This document shows positions 46,240 through 57,251 of a stretch of DNA of 64,000 bases, piece by piece. Both the position numbers and the translations under genes were made by a program. The stretch lies in NCBI RefSeq assembly GCF_004210375.1, contig NC_134837.1, positions 165,333,310 through 165,397,309 on the forward strand, in the 5' to 3' direction. A model generated the notes under the pieces. That model was not told the DNA's origin and made no database searches. It saw nothing but the letters and a program-made list of their open reading frames with translations. The DNA is from Tachypleus tridentatus (lineage: Eukaryota > Arthropoda > Merostomata > Xiphosura > Limulidae). Every line of letters begins with the position of its first letter. Within the stretch, counting starts at the first letter, position 1.

Positions 46240-46360
46240 TTTACCCTTTTATCGAACATTTACTCACGGTCACGGTCAATGTATTATTTTGAAAGAGCAA
46301 GTGGAACGTAAAGTGAAAATATAACATATTGTTGTCATTTTCCTATATATTTTCAACTCT
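46240..46360. repeat. Dispersed repeat, second copy of the 43.99-44.11 kb piece
   Basis: AACATTTACTCACGGTCACG, then TTTTGAAAGAGCAAGTGGAA and TTTTCCTATATATTT match 44005-44110. GAGCCCGATAAATGATAGAA also occurs at both 45722 and 46157, so this area contains stacked copies. Confidence 0.65.
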
Positions 46361-46597
46361 AGGTCAACCTAATAAAGCATCTATGTTCCAGTGACAGTCT
46401 TTATACATCATAACATTCACCAGCAGACATGAGTCACAACTGACTCGACACAAGTATAGTTACAAGTATCACCCACTCGCGCATTAAAAAAAATGAACAC
46501 AATTCATTGACAAGCTTAATTAATACACGGACATTAACACGAAGAACAGTATATTTTTTACTTTAAAATATCATCAAACAGGGCAGGAAAACGGGTG

Positions 46598-46726
46598 TAT
46601 GTTTTGCTAATAGAAAGCCACATGGGGTTATCTGTTGTGTCCACTGAGGGATATCGAACGCCTGACTTTAGCAGCGTAAATTCGAAGACTTGGCTCTGTC
46701 CCAGCAGGGTACCCTGCGGGAGAGAC
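46598..46726 (-). mobile_element. SINE family C
   Basis: Antisense copy: TTTTGCTAATAGAAAGCCAC, GTTATCTGTTGTGTCCACTG, then head with GTCCCAGCAGGGTACC. Confidence 0.65.
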
Positions 46727-47474
46727 ATCGCAGTAGTAATACTGTATACCATCAAGTAAAAACTACGTGTGTGCGTGTTTTTTTAAATACAAACTCACTT
46801 CCACACATAATTTACTGTTTAACTTAAAGTACTGACGTTCCTAATGCCAATATTATTAAATAAAGACTTAATGCCATTGAAAGTTGCAGCTAAAAATGTT
46901 AACTGTTAATTTCACATTTTGATTGTAACTTATTAAAAGTATTTAGTCACTATTGATGTTTATAAACTACTTTATGCTTAAAACGCTGAAGGAAAAGGGC
47001 GTTTTCTAAAACCCAACATACGACCCAATGTTTCTGTGTAACTCAAGATTGCTGTGTTCCAGGAATTTGTTTTACTTTGTAAGCCATATACATAACTGCT
47101 TTTTGCGAACTTGTAGTTCGCTTTGAATAATATAATCAAACTGTTAAAAGAACATCCAGTAATAAAAATAAATAAAGATCATTTTTGAGTTAGACAAGCA
47201 CAACTTCTTTTAGAAACCGCCAGAAATATGCGGCATTATTTTACACTGAATTGTGTATGGTTTAAATCTACCTGGCGTTTACATAACGTAAACAGGCGCT
47301 TAGCTTTGTAAAGTTTGGAAATCAATTTCATATAAAACAGTTCGACAAGGTTTTTATAATTAATTAAATATTAAAACATTTGAATTCTACATAAGAAATT
47401 TTGAAACTTGTTCCACTTTACACTAAAAACATGTTTAACCTATCAAGATGAAACTTATGAAAAAATAGAAGTCC
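46727..47474. other. Unassigned spacer
   Basis: No gene or repeat recognised. Confidence 0.4.
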
Positions 47475-48480
47475 TGTGTTACCTGGATTATTTGGAATGT
47501 TTATCAACAAAATAGAAAGTCGGGCCATTAAAACAGTTTTACATTCTTCCATATACTGGTTTGGCCCGGCATGGCCAGGTAGTTAAAGCATTCGAATCCC
47601 CGTCGCACCAAACATGCTCGCCCTTTCAGCCGTGGGGACATTATAATGTTACGGTCAATCCCACTATTCGTTAGCAAAAGAGTAGCCCAAGAGTTGGCGG
47701 TGGGTGGCGATGGCTATCTGCCTTCCCTCTGGTCTTACACTGCTAAATTAGGGACGGCTAGCGCAGCTACCTCTTATGTAGCTTTGCGCAAACATCAAAC
47801 CAAACCACACACTGGTTTAGATACATCGATGATGTATTTTATGAACCTGAAGACAACAACCATCAACAGTCATTTAAACAACATTCACTCTAACATCAAA
47901 ATCACTCATGAAGAAGAAAATGAAAACCAGGTTTTAAATTAAGTAAACATAACATAAAGAAACTTCAACATTTTAAACAAGAAAACCTTCCACAAATCCA
48001 GTAATGATAACGATATAAAGTTGGACTCAACTCATTCAAGTCGTCAGAAGTTGACATATTATTATGTCAACACAGCATTCAACTTGTGCACTATCGGTAA
48101 TTTTCAACATGAAGTAAAATAAATATCAGATACATTTACTAACAAATATCACTTCCCTTCACATATTGTCGCTGAAACCTTAACAAAAAATAAAAATATA
48201 CTCAATAATAGAGAAAGAAAGGGAAAATACCATACATTCTATAAAGAAAACAAACTACACAAATTCAGATACACATACAATATCATGGTTATGTAACCAT
48301 AATCATTTGGAAACAAGCATAAAAAACAGCAAAAATACTTAAAAGTTATTCAGAAACAGGGCATTAAAGTCAAAGGTCATTTAAGGTTTATTCCGACAAC
48401 TTTAACGGGAAGAATCTACAAATATTAACGTGATCGATGCGATAGCACTTAGATAGGTGAAGAGAGACTCGAACATTGGG
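47475..48480 (+). mobile_element. Penelope-like reverse transcriptase relic, split by a SINE
   Basis: Before the SINE: PGLFGMFINKIESRAIKTVL, then HSSIYW. After it (47811 on): FRYIDDVF with the catalytic YIDD, and INSHLNNIHSNIKITHEEEN (47875-47934, other frame). The layout matches the RT at 36.1-36.5 kb (AES.AI...LH...YW.RYIDD). The downstream part to 48480 includes a degraded linker and the repeat shared with 45.89 kb. Confidence 0.82.
47563..47810 (+). mobile_element. SINE family A inserted in Penelope RT, with target duplication
   Basis: Sense copy with part of the tRNA head deleted (GTTAAAGCATTCGAATCCCC). The 8-bp duplication ACTGGTTT at 47555-47562 and 47811-47818 is the codon stretch just before the RYIDD motif. 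Confidence 0.92.
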
Positions 48481-48726
48481 TTTGTCTGTTTTCGAATTTC
48501 GCGCTAGCCGTCCCTAATTTAGTAATGTAAGACAAGAGTGAAACAGCTTGTCATCACCACCCTCCACCGACTCTTGTGCTACTCTTTTACCAACGAATAG
48601 TGGAATTGACCGTCACTTTATAACGCCCCACGGCTGAAAGGGCGAGCATGTTTGGTGCGACGGGGAATCGAACCCGCAACCCTCGGATTACGAGTCGAGT
48701 GCCTTAACCACCTCACCATGCCAGGC
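48481..48726 (-). mobile_element. SINE family A
   Basis: Antisense copy with the tail partly deleted (CGAATTTCGCGCTAGCCGTC), central body and complete head (ACCTCACCATGCCAGGC). Inserted at the end of the Penelope-related repeat. Confidence 0.92.
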
Positions 48727-50449
48727 TCTCGAAAAAAGGTCACACAAGCCATACGTGCATGAGTTGCTACCACGACATATTGTTCAAACACAACGTGTCT
48801 CAAACAGCGGTAGAATGACACGAGTATTTACACTATCTCTTACAATGACAAAGTATTGAAATCGGTAAACATAAAGCCTATGGATTTCTATTGTAATGTT
48901 GAAGTGGGTGCTGGAAAACTGTTGTATTCGTACACTAGATAGATTATGGAAACATCAAAAAGAATCGTGTGCTTTATATATGATATACTTATTGACAGAA
49001 CCTTTTACGATGTAAACTGTGCTTCAGAAATATTGTCAAGACGCGTTGTAAGGTAGCGTTATAAAATCGTTTTAATACAATGCACTTAAGTCGAGCGCCC
49101 TAACCACCTGATAACCTATAGGGCCTGCAAACATTGAGACCAAAGAACATAACAATCCTCATCACACAACGAAATAATAAGCAATTAATAACTTTAAAAT
49201 CTTATGCAATGAAAACAACTTTATTAGTAGAGAAGTAAAAGAAGCGTTAATTATCCGTGCCCTACAACATAATTAAACCAAAACACAAGTGTCACGCTGT
49301 ATGCCTTCTAAACTTGAATAAATTTCTCGCTCAGTATGTTTTTACTATTTCACACATTAGACAACAGTTACCCGACTGATCGAAACCTTGTAAGTTAAAC
49401 AAAAAATAAAACAATCCACTCAAAAACTGGTGTTTATATATATATTTTTCATTGTTTACAAATAAAAGTTATTCCCCCCTACAACTTTTATAATATGACA
49501 CCGACAAACCTTACGCGCGAATAACGTTTTGTCATAATGGCATAACCAAGAAATCTTAATTGCATGTAGAAAGGTTGTATACAAATTAACCTTAAATTAT
49601 ATAGGTACAGTATTCCATTACTCTATTTACTAAAAATCTACAGTATTTTACTATTTCTTACACTTTATACATATTTGAAGTAAAAGGCTAGATCAGTGAC
49701 TTTTTAGATTCAGACATAGCTCTTCCTAATTAATGGTGACATTTAATTGAAGGGACGGTAACTGCCTCTTGTAGAAACACAACTATATAGGGCGAGGTTT
49801 CAAAAGTCTTCCGTCTTCACGTTACTGTATGTCTGGTATTGTCGGTTTTCATAGTATTTTGTGTGGATTGTAGGGGAACGTTATCCAATCAAAGAATTGG
49901 CATTCCTAATTTAGAATTGCTGGTCAGCGAAGGGAAAAACCAATCAGTAACACTCGCCGCCTGATATGCGAATTCTCTTGAACAAATATTAAGATTGCTA
50001 AGAATTAACAAACCCCAATGGGTAGAAGTGTGGAGCGTGGTCAGCGATATGTCATGGGTTGAACTTTGACTATCTAACAAGTTAATATACACTCATACGT
50101 TATACTTTAATAATAAAACGTAACTATAAGTTGTGTACTCTTCGTTTTGCTTTGCTTATTAACGATGATGACTAACCACTAGATTTTACTCAGAGTCCAT
50201 CTTAGTGACAAACCGCTAGAATATATCCAGGGACAATCTTAGACGCTAATTAGTTCAGTCTTTGTCGTGCCTTTTCAAGGAACATAGGGTCAATGTTTTC
50301 AAACTCCAGTAAGAAGTGGTACAGTTAGATGAGAATGTTGATACATTTCGACCTGGAAGGCATGCTAGTCCTGAGCAGTTAAAGTGGTACAAATGGGAGT
50401 GTTTTGACAAGGGAATAAGGCGGGTCAACCTTAAACTTGCAACTACTCT
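48727..50449. other. Unassigned spacer with SINE head fragment and old SINE traces
   Basis: 49088-49126 (AAGTCGAGCGCCCTAACCAC) is a family-A head fragment. 49900-49975 (CATTCCTAATTTAGAATTGC and ACACTCGCCGCC) looks like a very diverged family-A central body. Nothing else is recognised. Confidence 0.4.
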
Positions 50450-50499
50450 GTTTTTGAATTTCACGCAAAGCAACACGAGAACCATTCGATTATGAGTCG
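50450..50499 (-). mobile_element. SINE family A, internally deleted fragment
   Basis: Tail TTTTGAATTTCACGCAAAGC passes directly to the head piece CGATTATGAGTCG, so the centre is missing, as in the miniature copy at 15.0 kb. Confidence 0.6.
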
Positions 50500-51017
50500 T
50501 AAACACCAAGCCACAATTTTTTACAGTTATCCATCAGACTCTGGTTTACGATTTAGTTCTTTTCTTCTTCCTCAGTTCAGTAATTTATCCACCATATTTT
50601 CTTTTGCTTTATCTGCCTGTGTTTTCTTCATCAAGGTGTTTTTCATACCATACACTTTGGTTGACAGCAACAGTTCCATTAGTTCAACACTGAAAATTCT
50701 CAACACTTTTCAGATAGTAACGACCAATTATATGACCAACTAGGACCTATAATTCATATTTTCCAATTCTTTGTTAATACTAAAGTCTCTTTCTACTGCA
50801 GTCTCGTCATGTGAGAGTATCAATAATTGTTTCACAGCTTAAGAAACTTTCCATTCTGTTCTCTACTTACAGGCGTACATTCAGTACTTTTACTGACTCT
50901 TGTTGAAATTGACAGATACGTCTTTTACAAACACAGGGACACCGTCAAGGAACAGCACACTGCTGCAAAAAAGTATCACAGCCCTTTTATTCAACCTTTA
51001 GGGCATTAACATATTTT
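50500..51017. other. Unassigned spacer
   Basis: Contains an open frame at 50492-50743 (+) with hydrophobic stretches but no family signature; nothing supportable. Confidence 0.35.
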
Positions 51018-51142
51018 CAACTCGGTAGAATAGCGGTATATTTGGACTTACAATGCTGGAAACCGGGTATCGATAATCGTCGAGGACAGAGTAAAGATAG
51101 TCTACTGTATAGTTTTTTTGCTTAATTGCAAACAAACAAGTT
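51018..51142 (+). mobile_element. SINE family B, diverged
   Basis: Sense copy: CTCGGTAGAATAGCGGTATA, GAAACCGGGTATCGATAATC (B-box region), decayed AAAGATAGTCTACTGTATAG and TGCTTAATTGCAAACAAAC. Confidence 0.7.
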
Positions 51143-51180
51143 CAGTAAATTCTTAAATGTATCCATGCAGCTCTCAAATA

Positions 51181-51378
51181 CGCTCGCCCTTCCAGCCGTG
51201 GGGGCGTTATAATGTGACGGTCAATCCCACTATTCGTTGGTAAAAGAGTAGCCCAAAAGTTGGCGGTGAGTGGTGATGAGTAGCTGCCTTCCCTCTAGTC
51301 TTACATTGCTAACTTAGGGACGGCTAGCACAGATAGCCCTTGAGTAACTTTGCGCGAAATTCAAAAACAAAACAAACT
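51181..51378 (+). mobile_element. SINE family A, 5'-truncated
   Basis: Sense copy without the tRNA head; begins CGCTCGCCCTTCCAGCCGTG and continues to the AAAC-rich tail. It is the rightmost SINE in the window. Confidence 0.93.
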
Positions 51379-51899
51379 ATTTTTCAGAAGTAATAGTTAC
51401 TAGATTTAAGCATGGTGTGTTTTACTAAGAAGTACTAAAATGGACACTTGGCTTTCTGTATTTCATTGCAATATCAATTATTTTCTCTTTAAAATATTAT
51501 TTGTTATATTTATTCTTGTCAGCCTTTTATTATTTGACTGTTTCAGTAGAATCTTTATAAACCTTCTCTTCTCACGAAAGGACTTAAGAATATGTATAGT
51601 TCATCACTTAAAAAACAGACATTTAATTTGCTGAGAAAAATAACTGCAATTATAATGAAATGTACTTAAAAAGGTGCAACTTTGTCGCAAAGAATGTCTC
51701 TGTAACACATGCTTTGCCCACTTCACGTAATTTGCTACCTGTATCATTAACTTTTTTAGTGTTCATCACCTGCAGATAACTCGGGACAGAAGATATTGAT
51801 ACCTCTAATACCACAAGTTTTTTTTTGCAGTTAATATACTTCAGAGGTATCAAAGAAATGTCAGTTATCGCCATTTAAAAGTCCTCTTTAAACTTGACA
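51379..51899. other. Unassigned AT-rich spacer
   Basis: No gene or repeat recognised. Confidence 0.35.
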
Positions 51900-53250
51900 A
51901 GAGGTTATTTTCTAACCAGTAGCTCTTAGCTCATATGATCTAGCGTTAATGTGTTCTATGGTCAGTTAAGATTTGTTGTTTTACAGTTTCGTTGAATTTC
52001 CAATTGACGTTTAGACCATCTATACTTGTCACGCAACCTGTCATTTCTGTACAAAGAAAACCGTTGAAAGGTTACTGTACCTGTAGGCTGCAGAAACGTT
52101 TCCTGTAAGGAAAGACACATAGGATAAGAATAAATTAAATCCTTAATGTCATCTATATTCGCATGGAAACCTTAACAGTTCCATTGTATCATGGTAGCCA
52201 TTTTTATTTAGATGGAGAACATTTCGCCTTACAACCACTCTGTTTTTCTTTATTAGGAGGTCTTTTGACTTTCATAAATTAAGTAGAGTCCAGTGATTTA
52301 GGTCAAGAACAAATAATAGTTCGACATTCTGGGGCTGAAGAAAGTGAACCTGAGCAGTCACTGGAAGAATTGGTGGGTCCAGAGATTGAAGTAGACCTTG
52401 ACTTAATCTACTCTCTTACCCACAAAGGGCAAAAGATTTCATATAGTTGGAGAACGATTCTGTTGGAGGCAGGGAAACATCTGTCTGCACTTCCACTGTA
52501 GTAGAGAAATGGAGTGCAGCAATATATGCCCAAGATGGAGTGGAGGGCAATAACTTCCAAGCCTTGGAGTAAGAAATATTGTTTGCAATTTTAAACATTG
52601 CATCTCTTTTCTCTTCCATGCATTTGGGGCAAGATTGAAAGTAGGAGTTGAATCACTATAGTATAGTTAACAGCGTGTTTCCAATTTGCCTTACAACCGC
52701 TCTGTTTTTTTTTTTTTTTTTATTAGGAGGTCTTTGCCACCACAACGAGCATACGTTAAAGATCCACGACAAAAGGTTTTTGAATGTCTAAAGCACTGGC
52801 ACTGAAAACATTGGATAAGTTTGGGAATATATTGCCGTACCTTACAATTTACGTATCCTGCCTTGATAGTGGCAATGTAAACACCACAATAAGTACATTT
52901 CTAGGTAGCATTACTCAGTCCTTCCGAGTGGAGATATGGCGCACTGCAGAAGCCCCGTGAGGATTTCAGACTCAGAAACATTCTTTAAAATCTCTTGCTA
53001 CTATAACTCCTCTGAAATAATTCATACTTGCATGTGGACTAATCCCAATGTGTATTTCACCCATGGCCTTCAACTTCAAGAGGAATTCGGTGTGCTGTGG
53101 TGAAGATGTTTCCACTAAGATGTCTCCTGAACATAGCTTCTTTACTGACTTGGGGGAGCCAGCAAACATCTGCAATTTCCTTTGAATGAAAAGAGGAACA
53201 TCTGCCCTAAATATTTCTCAGACAATGAATGTAAAATCAGAAATCAGTGT
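51900..53250 (-). mobile_element. I-clade-like non-LTR retrotransposon relic (gag and endonuclease start)
   Basis: Minus strand, read right to left. Gag begins before PLFIQRKLQMFAGSPKSVKK, then LCSGDILVETSSPQHTEFLL and MGEIHIGISPHASMNYFRGV (52972-53175). Gag zinc knuckle CFQCQCFRHSKTFC (CX2CX4HX4C) lies near 52770-52810, then CPKCMEEKRDAMFKIANNIS (about 52560-52640). The endonuclease starts near 52190 (MIQWNC, a stop, GFHANIDDIKDLI) and includes MCLSLQETFLQPTGTVTFQR. It stops near 51.9 kb without RT. Sequence style matches the plus-strand relic at 6.6-8.0 kb. A ~35-bp piece (CCTTACAACC-CTCTGTTTTT to TTAGGAGGTCTTT) occurs twice, at 52.23 and 52.69 kb. Confidence 0.82.
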
Positions 53251-56200
53251 TGAGTCTGACTTTGATGGTAACTATATAACAGTTGCCCTGTCTATACATG
53301 GCTGTTTTCCGTAATGCTTTTCTTCTTTTCTTTCATGAATGGGAGTATCTATAATAAAATAAGAACATTTAAGTGCCCACTGTCCTCACCCACAATGGAG
53401 CTCTACAAGGTGATGCAAAGCAATGCAAAACAAGGATACTGCAGCAATGCCAGGGTTTCATGTGCACCATACCCAAACACCAGCATCAGACACAATATTC
53501 ACAACACCTGCTGAGAGCATCTAACATTGTTACTTTGTTGACCCTAGCCCAAGTGGACCAGCCAAATAAACCAGGGCAGGTCACCCCAAGGCCATCTATC
53601 TATGGGAATTCAAGGCCAAAGTGGTGCTTCAAGGTTGGACCCCTCAACTACAAGGATTCTTTTCTCCCTTCATGGGTTGCCAAGTAAAGCAAACGTGTAT
53701 GGATGTTTAGATCTCAGGAGGTAAACTGAAAGTACAGAACCTTTTTGGGAAAGTCCTCTCACTACAAACAGGAATTCACCTTGAGGGGAAGAAATGGTTT
53801 GAAATGAGAGGGGGCCCAGAAACTCTGCATCAAAGAGGAAAAGTGCAATGTGGATCATAACTTGAAGCAGAGGACTCAAAGCAGATCTCACAATCCAATG
53901 GGATAAATAATAGACTGAAGAATCTAAGTAAAAACTTCAATTTTTGTTTCATTGTTCTTGTGTTAATTTTATGATAATTAAGAAATATTGAAAAATTCTT
54001 AAGAATATGAAAAAGTCAAAATTTATTGTTTGGAGACAATTCAAGGTTCAGACTGATTGAAGAAAAACAATTTTTTGTTCATAAAGGAAAATCACAGCAG
54101 ATACTTCGTATATTAAACTTTGTGAGTTACCACTTTTAAGTTCTTCAACTTGAATGCAACCATTACTAATAACTAGCAATACACTGATAAAATATTCAAC
54201 AGAAACCTGTTATGAAAGACATGAGACAATTGATAGTCTGTAAACTGTATATAATTTGTTCTTGTACATCTAGAGTTTAATTTAGTATCTTCATTAATTT
54301 GTATAAACTTCTTCTAAGCTGAAACAAATACTCTGAAGAATAACTTACCAAGACATTCATAGTTGAAGTACCTGGTTTCAACTTTTTGGATGTTATCACT
54401 CCAAACTCTTATGAGAATGTTCATTTGTTCTTCTTACATCCTTTTATTAAGACTCTCAACATAGAGTTTCACACATAGTACAAAAGTACTATTTCTTCAG
54501 AACAAAGAAATATATGTATGCTTTCTTCTTCCATATTCATCCTTGAAAGTCTGATGATATGATCCTTCTATTATTCTTGAAGGGTTCAACCAAGAATACT
54601 TACAGTACATATATCTCCCACTTTATATTACATACACTTTGATCTTTATTCATAACAAAAATCATTAAAAGGCATCCTGATTTTGGTAAAGCCCTGTTGA
54701 CCTGGCCATGAACACCAATGCTTTATATCTTTTGATATAGTTTTAAAATACAAAGTATTCTGAATGACAATCAGTACGAGTTAAATGATGATGCATTTCT
54801 AATTTATTATATTATAACATTTGTTTCTATTAAACATTTATTTCTGACAAAAAACAATAGGCAAATAAACTACTTTCTTAGTAAAATTTAACTTTTGAAA
54901 TGTCTTGTGTTCCTTTACTGTAATTTGAGGAGGGTTTTACCAAATTCAAAATGTTTTTAAAAATTTCAGGATAAAACACACTGTCAAAATAAATGAATTT
55001 CTGGGACCCAGCTAAGATTCAGATTTTTCCAGGCCTATGAAATTATAACAAATATTAAAATAAATTCCTGGTATTTTTGTTCTAAATCTTTATAAGCACC
55101 TGTTTTGATTAATAACTCAAATATTTCAAAGTGTGTAAATGAATGTTAAGGTTTTTCCCTTAACTATTCTCCCAACAAAAAGATTCACACAAAGGGATTG
55201 GTAAAGCAAGAGCTTTATTATTCAGTTTCTTCATAAAGCATAAGAAGACGTTAAAAATAAATGTTAAAGCACACTAGGTATGTGTTCTATCATAATACTT
55301 AGTGAATATGGGCTTCAAAACCACTGTCAAATATTATTCTTGTTGATTAAAAAATTCAGGTGTGAAATTGTTTTTTTTAATTCTGAGTAATCATGTAGGA
55401 TTTTTCATTAGTTTATTCTTTGACAATTAGTAAGGAATTTTATACTGCAACAACAAAATAATAATAATCCAATTATATTCTTAAAATTACATGAACATTT
55501 ATATCAGCTCAAGATATGTAAAAACACAAAAAGAATTTCTATATTAACCCACACAGTTTTGACTTGTGAGAAACATTTAAAAATTTATTGACCACTGTTG
55601 AAAAAACAACAAAAAACAACAACAAAGAAATAAAGTAACTTCCCATTCAATCTAAAAATGAAAAGATCACATTATAGTGAAAATGAATGTAAAGTATAAT
55701 TTATGAACACATATTAAACCAAATCACTTGAAAGGATAAGCTGAACCACAAAAAATTTTTAGTCCAACAATAATTAAACACTTTTCTTCAATATAATTAA
55801 CTGGATTTATGGTGAAGTACATTAACTAAATGTAAAGCGCAATGCTTAATAACAAATCACATGAAAGTACAAGTTAAACCACAGAAGTTTTTACTTTAAA
55901 TGTTCATCAAACAGTTTTTCATTTCAATTATTAGGGCTTGTGGTGAAGTATGTTATTACACTATGCTTTGTAGGAACTAGCCAAGTAATTATTTGACACC
56001 AGAATATAAACAAACATTTGTGTCACACAAAAACTGATTATGAAAGCTAAATATCACAGATATATTTGCAGATATTATTCAAATGGATATGATAAAATCT
56101 GGTAATAACTTCATGTCAAAAATATTTAGATTACAGTATAATCAAATAATGTACAGAAGTTAAAGAATTCTTACCCTGTTCTAAGTAATTTTTAGTGCTG

Positions 56201-57219
56201 TGTATTAACAGTGTTCACAACTAGCATTAGTGTAACTTCAAATATTCTAACCACTGTAAAATACATTAACAAAATAGTTTAATATGTGATTAGAAATAAT
56301 AACAAAAATTTATTAAAACCTGCATACCATATGCTTCACCATAAATACAATTTTGCTAACCTTAGCTCATAGGGCCCATGAGCAAGAAAACCAGTTACTA
56401 TTTTTGTGAGGAGCTTGTAGAAATTGCAAAGACATTTTTAGTGTATAGAAAAAACAGAACACAAAAACAAGGGAAGAAGTGACTATAAAAGTTCTAAAAT
56501 TTTTCAATAGGAACCACTCAAAACAATAATGTTTTGCACAAAATAAAACATCTCTAGATAACAGAACAGAACACTGCTACTTTATATACATGTATAAGAA
56601 AATCTACTTACAGTGTAATTGTTAAGATTCCAATACAGATCCTTCTGATAAGAACACAACATCTGGATAATAAAACCTAAAATCTGCAACACTTAATTCT
56701 TGCAAGCTGTGTTAACCCTTTTTAACTAATCAAGCATGAAATAGAGATCCTTTTATTCTTATAATAAAAACCAATGGATATCAACATATAAGAGGAAATT
56801 ACAATCAAAATTACATTCTCATGTGATTTGTGTATAGCTGTTAATACACTCAAGATTTCTTTTTTAACATGTTGATTACCAGTTCCTATTTATTTTCTTA
56901 TAAGCTTATTATCCCTCTGCCTTTATTTCAAGTGGATTTTAACTATCTGTTTAATACCATAAAAACACAGAATGTAAATATTTAAAAATACATCATAAAA
57001 TCTCAGTTTCATTTTGTACAGAGAAGTCAAGATTACAAACTGACAGCTTTTCCAGTACTATTAACTTCAGGGTTAACACTATCTTAAAACTATTCTAACA
57101 AACACTGTAACAGATATGTATATTTAATAAACAATTGCAATACAATAATATATATAGAACAAAGCAGAATAGCATATATCTTATAAAATTTACTAACAGT
57201 AAAAATGGCTTATTTGTAT

Positions 57220-57251
<32 letters not shown>

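Noticed and set aside
47646-47942. 98-codon ORF (+) as a host gene
   Set aside because: It starts inside a SINE and ends in Penelope RT sequence; a chance fusion frame.
50255-50509. 84-codon ORF (-)
   Set aside because: No domain, overlaps a SINE fragment, no sign of splicing.
53373-53687. 104-codon ORF (+)
   Set aside because: It lies opposite the probable upstream end of a minus-strand LINE relic; no recognisable domain and low-complexity Q/H content.
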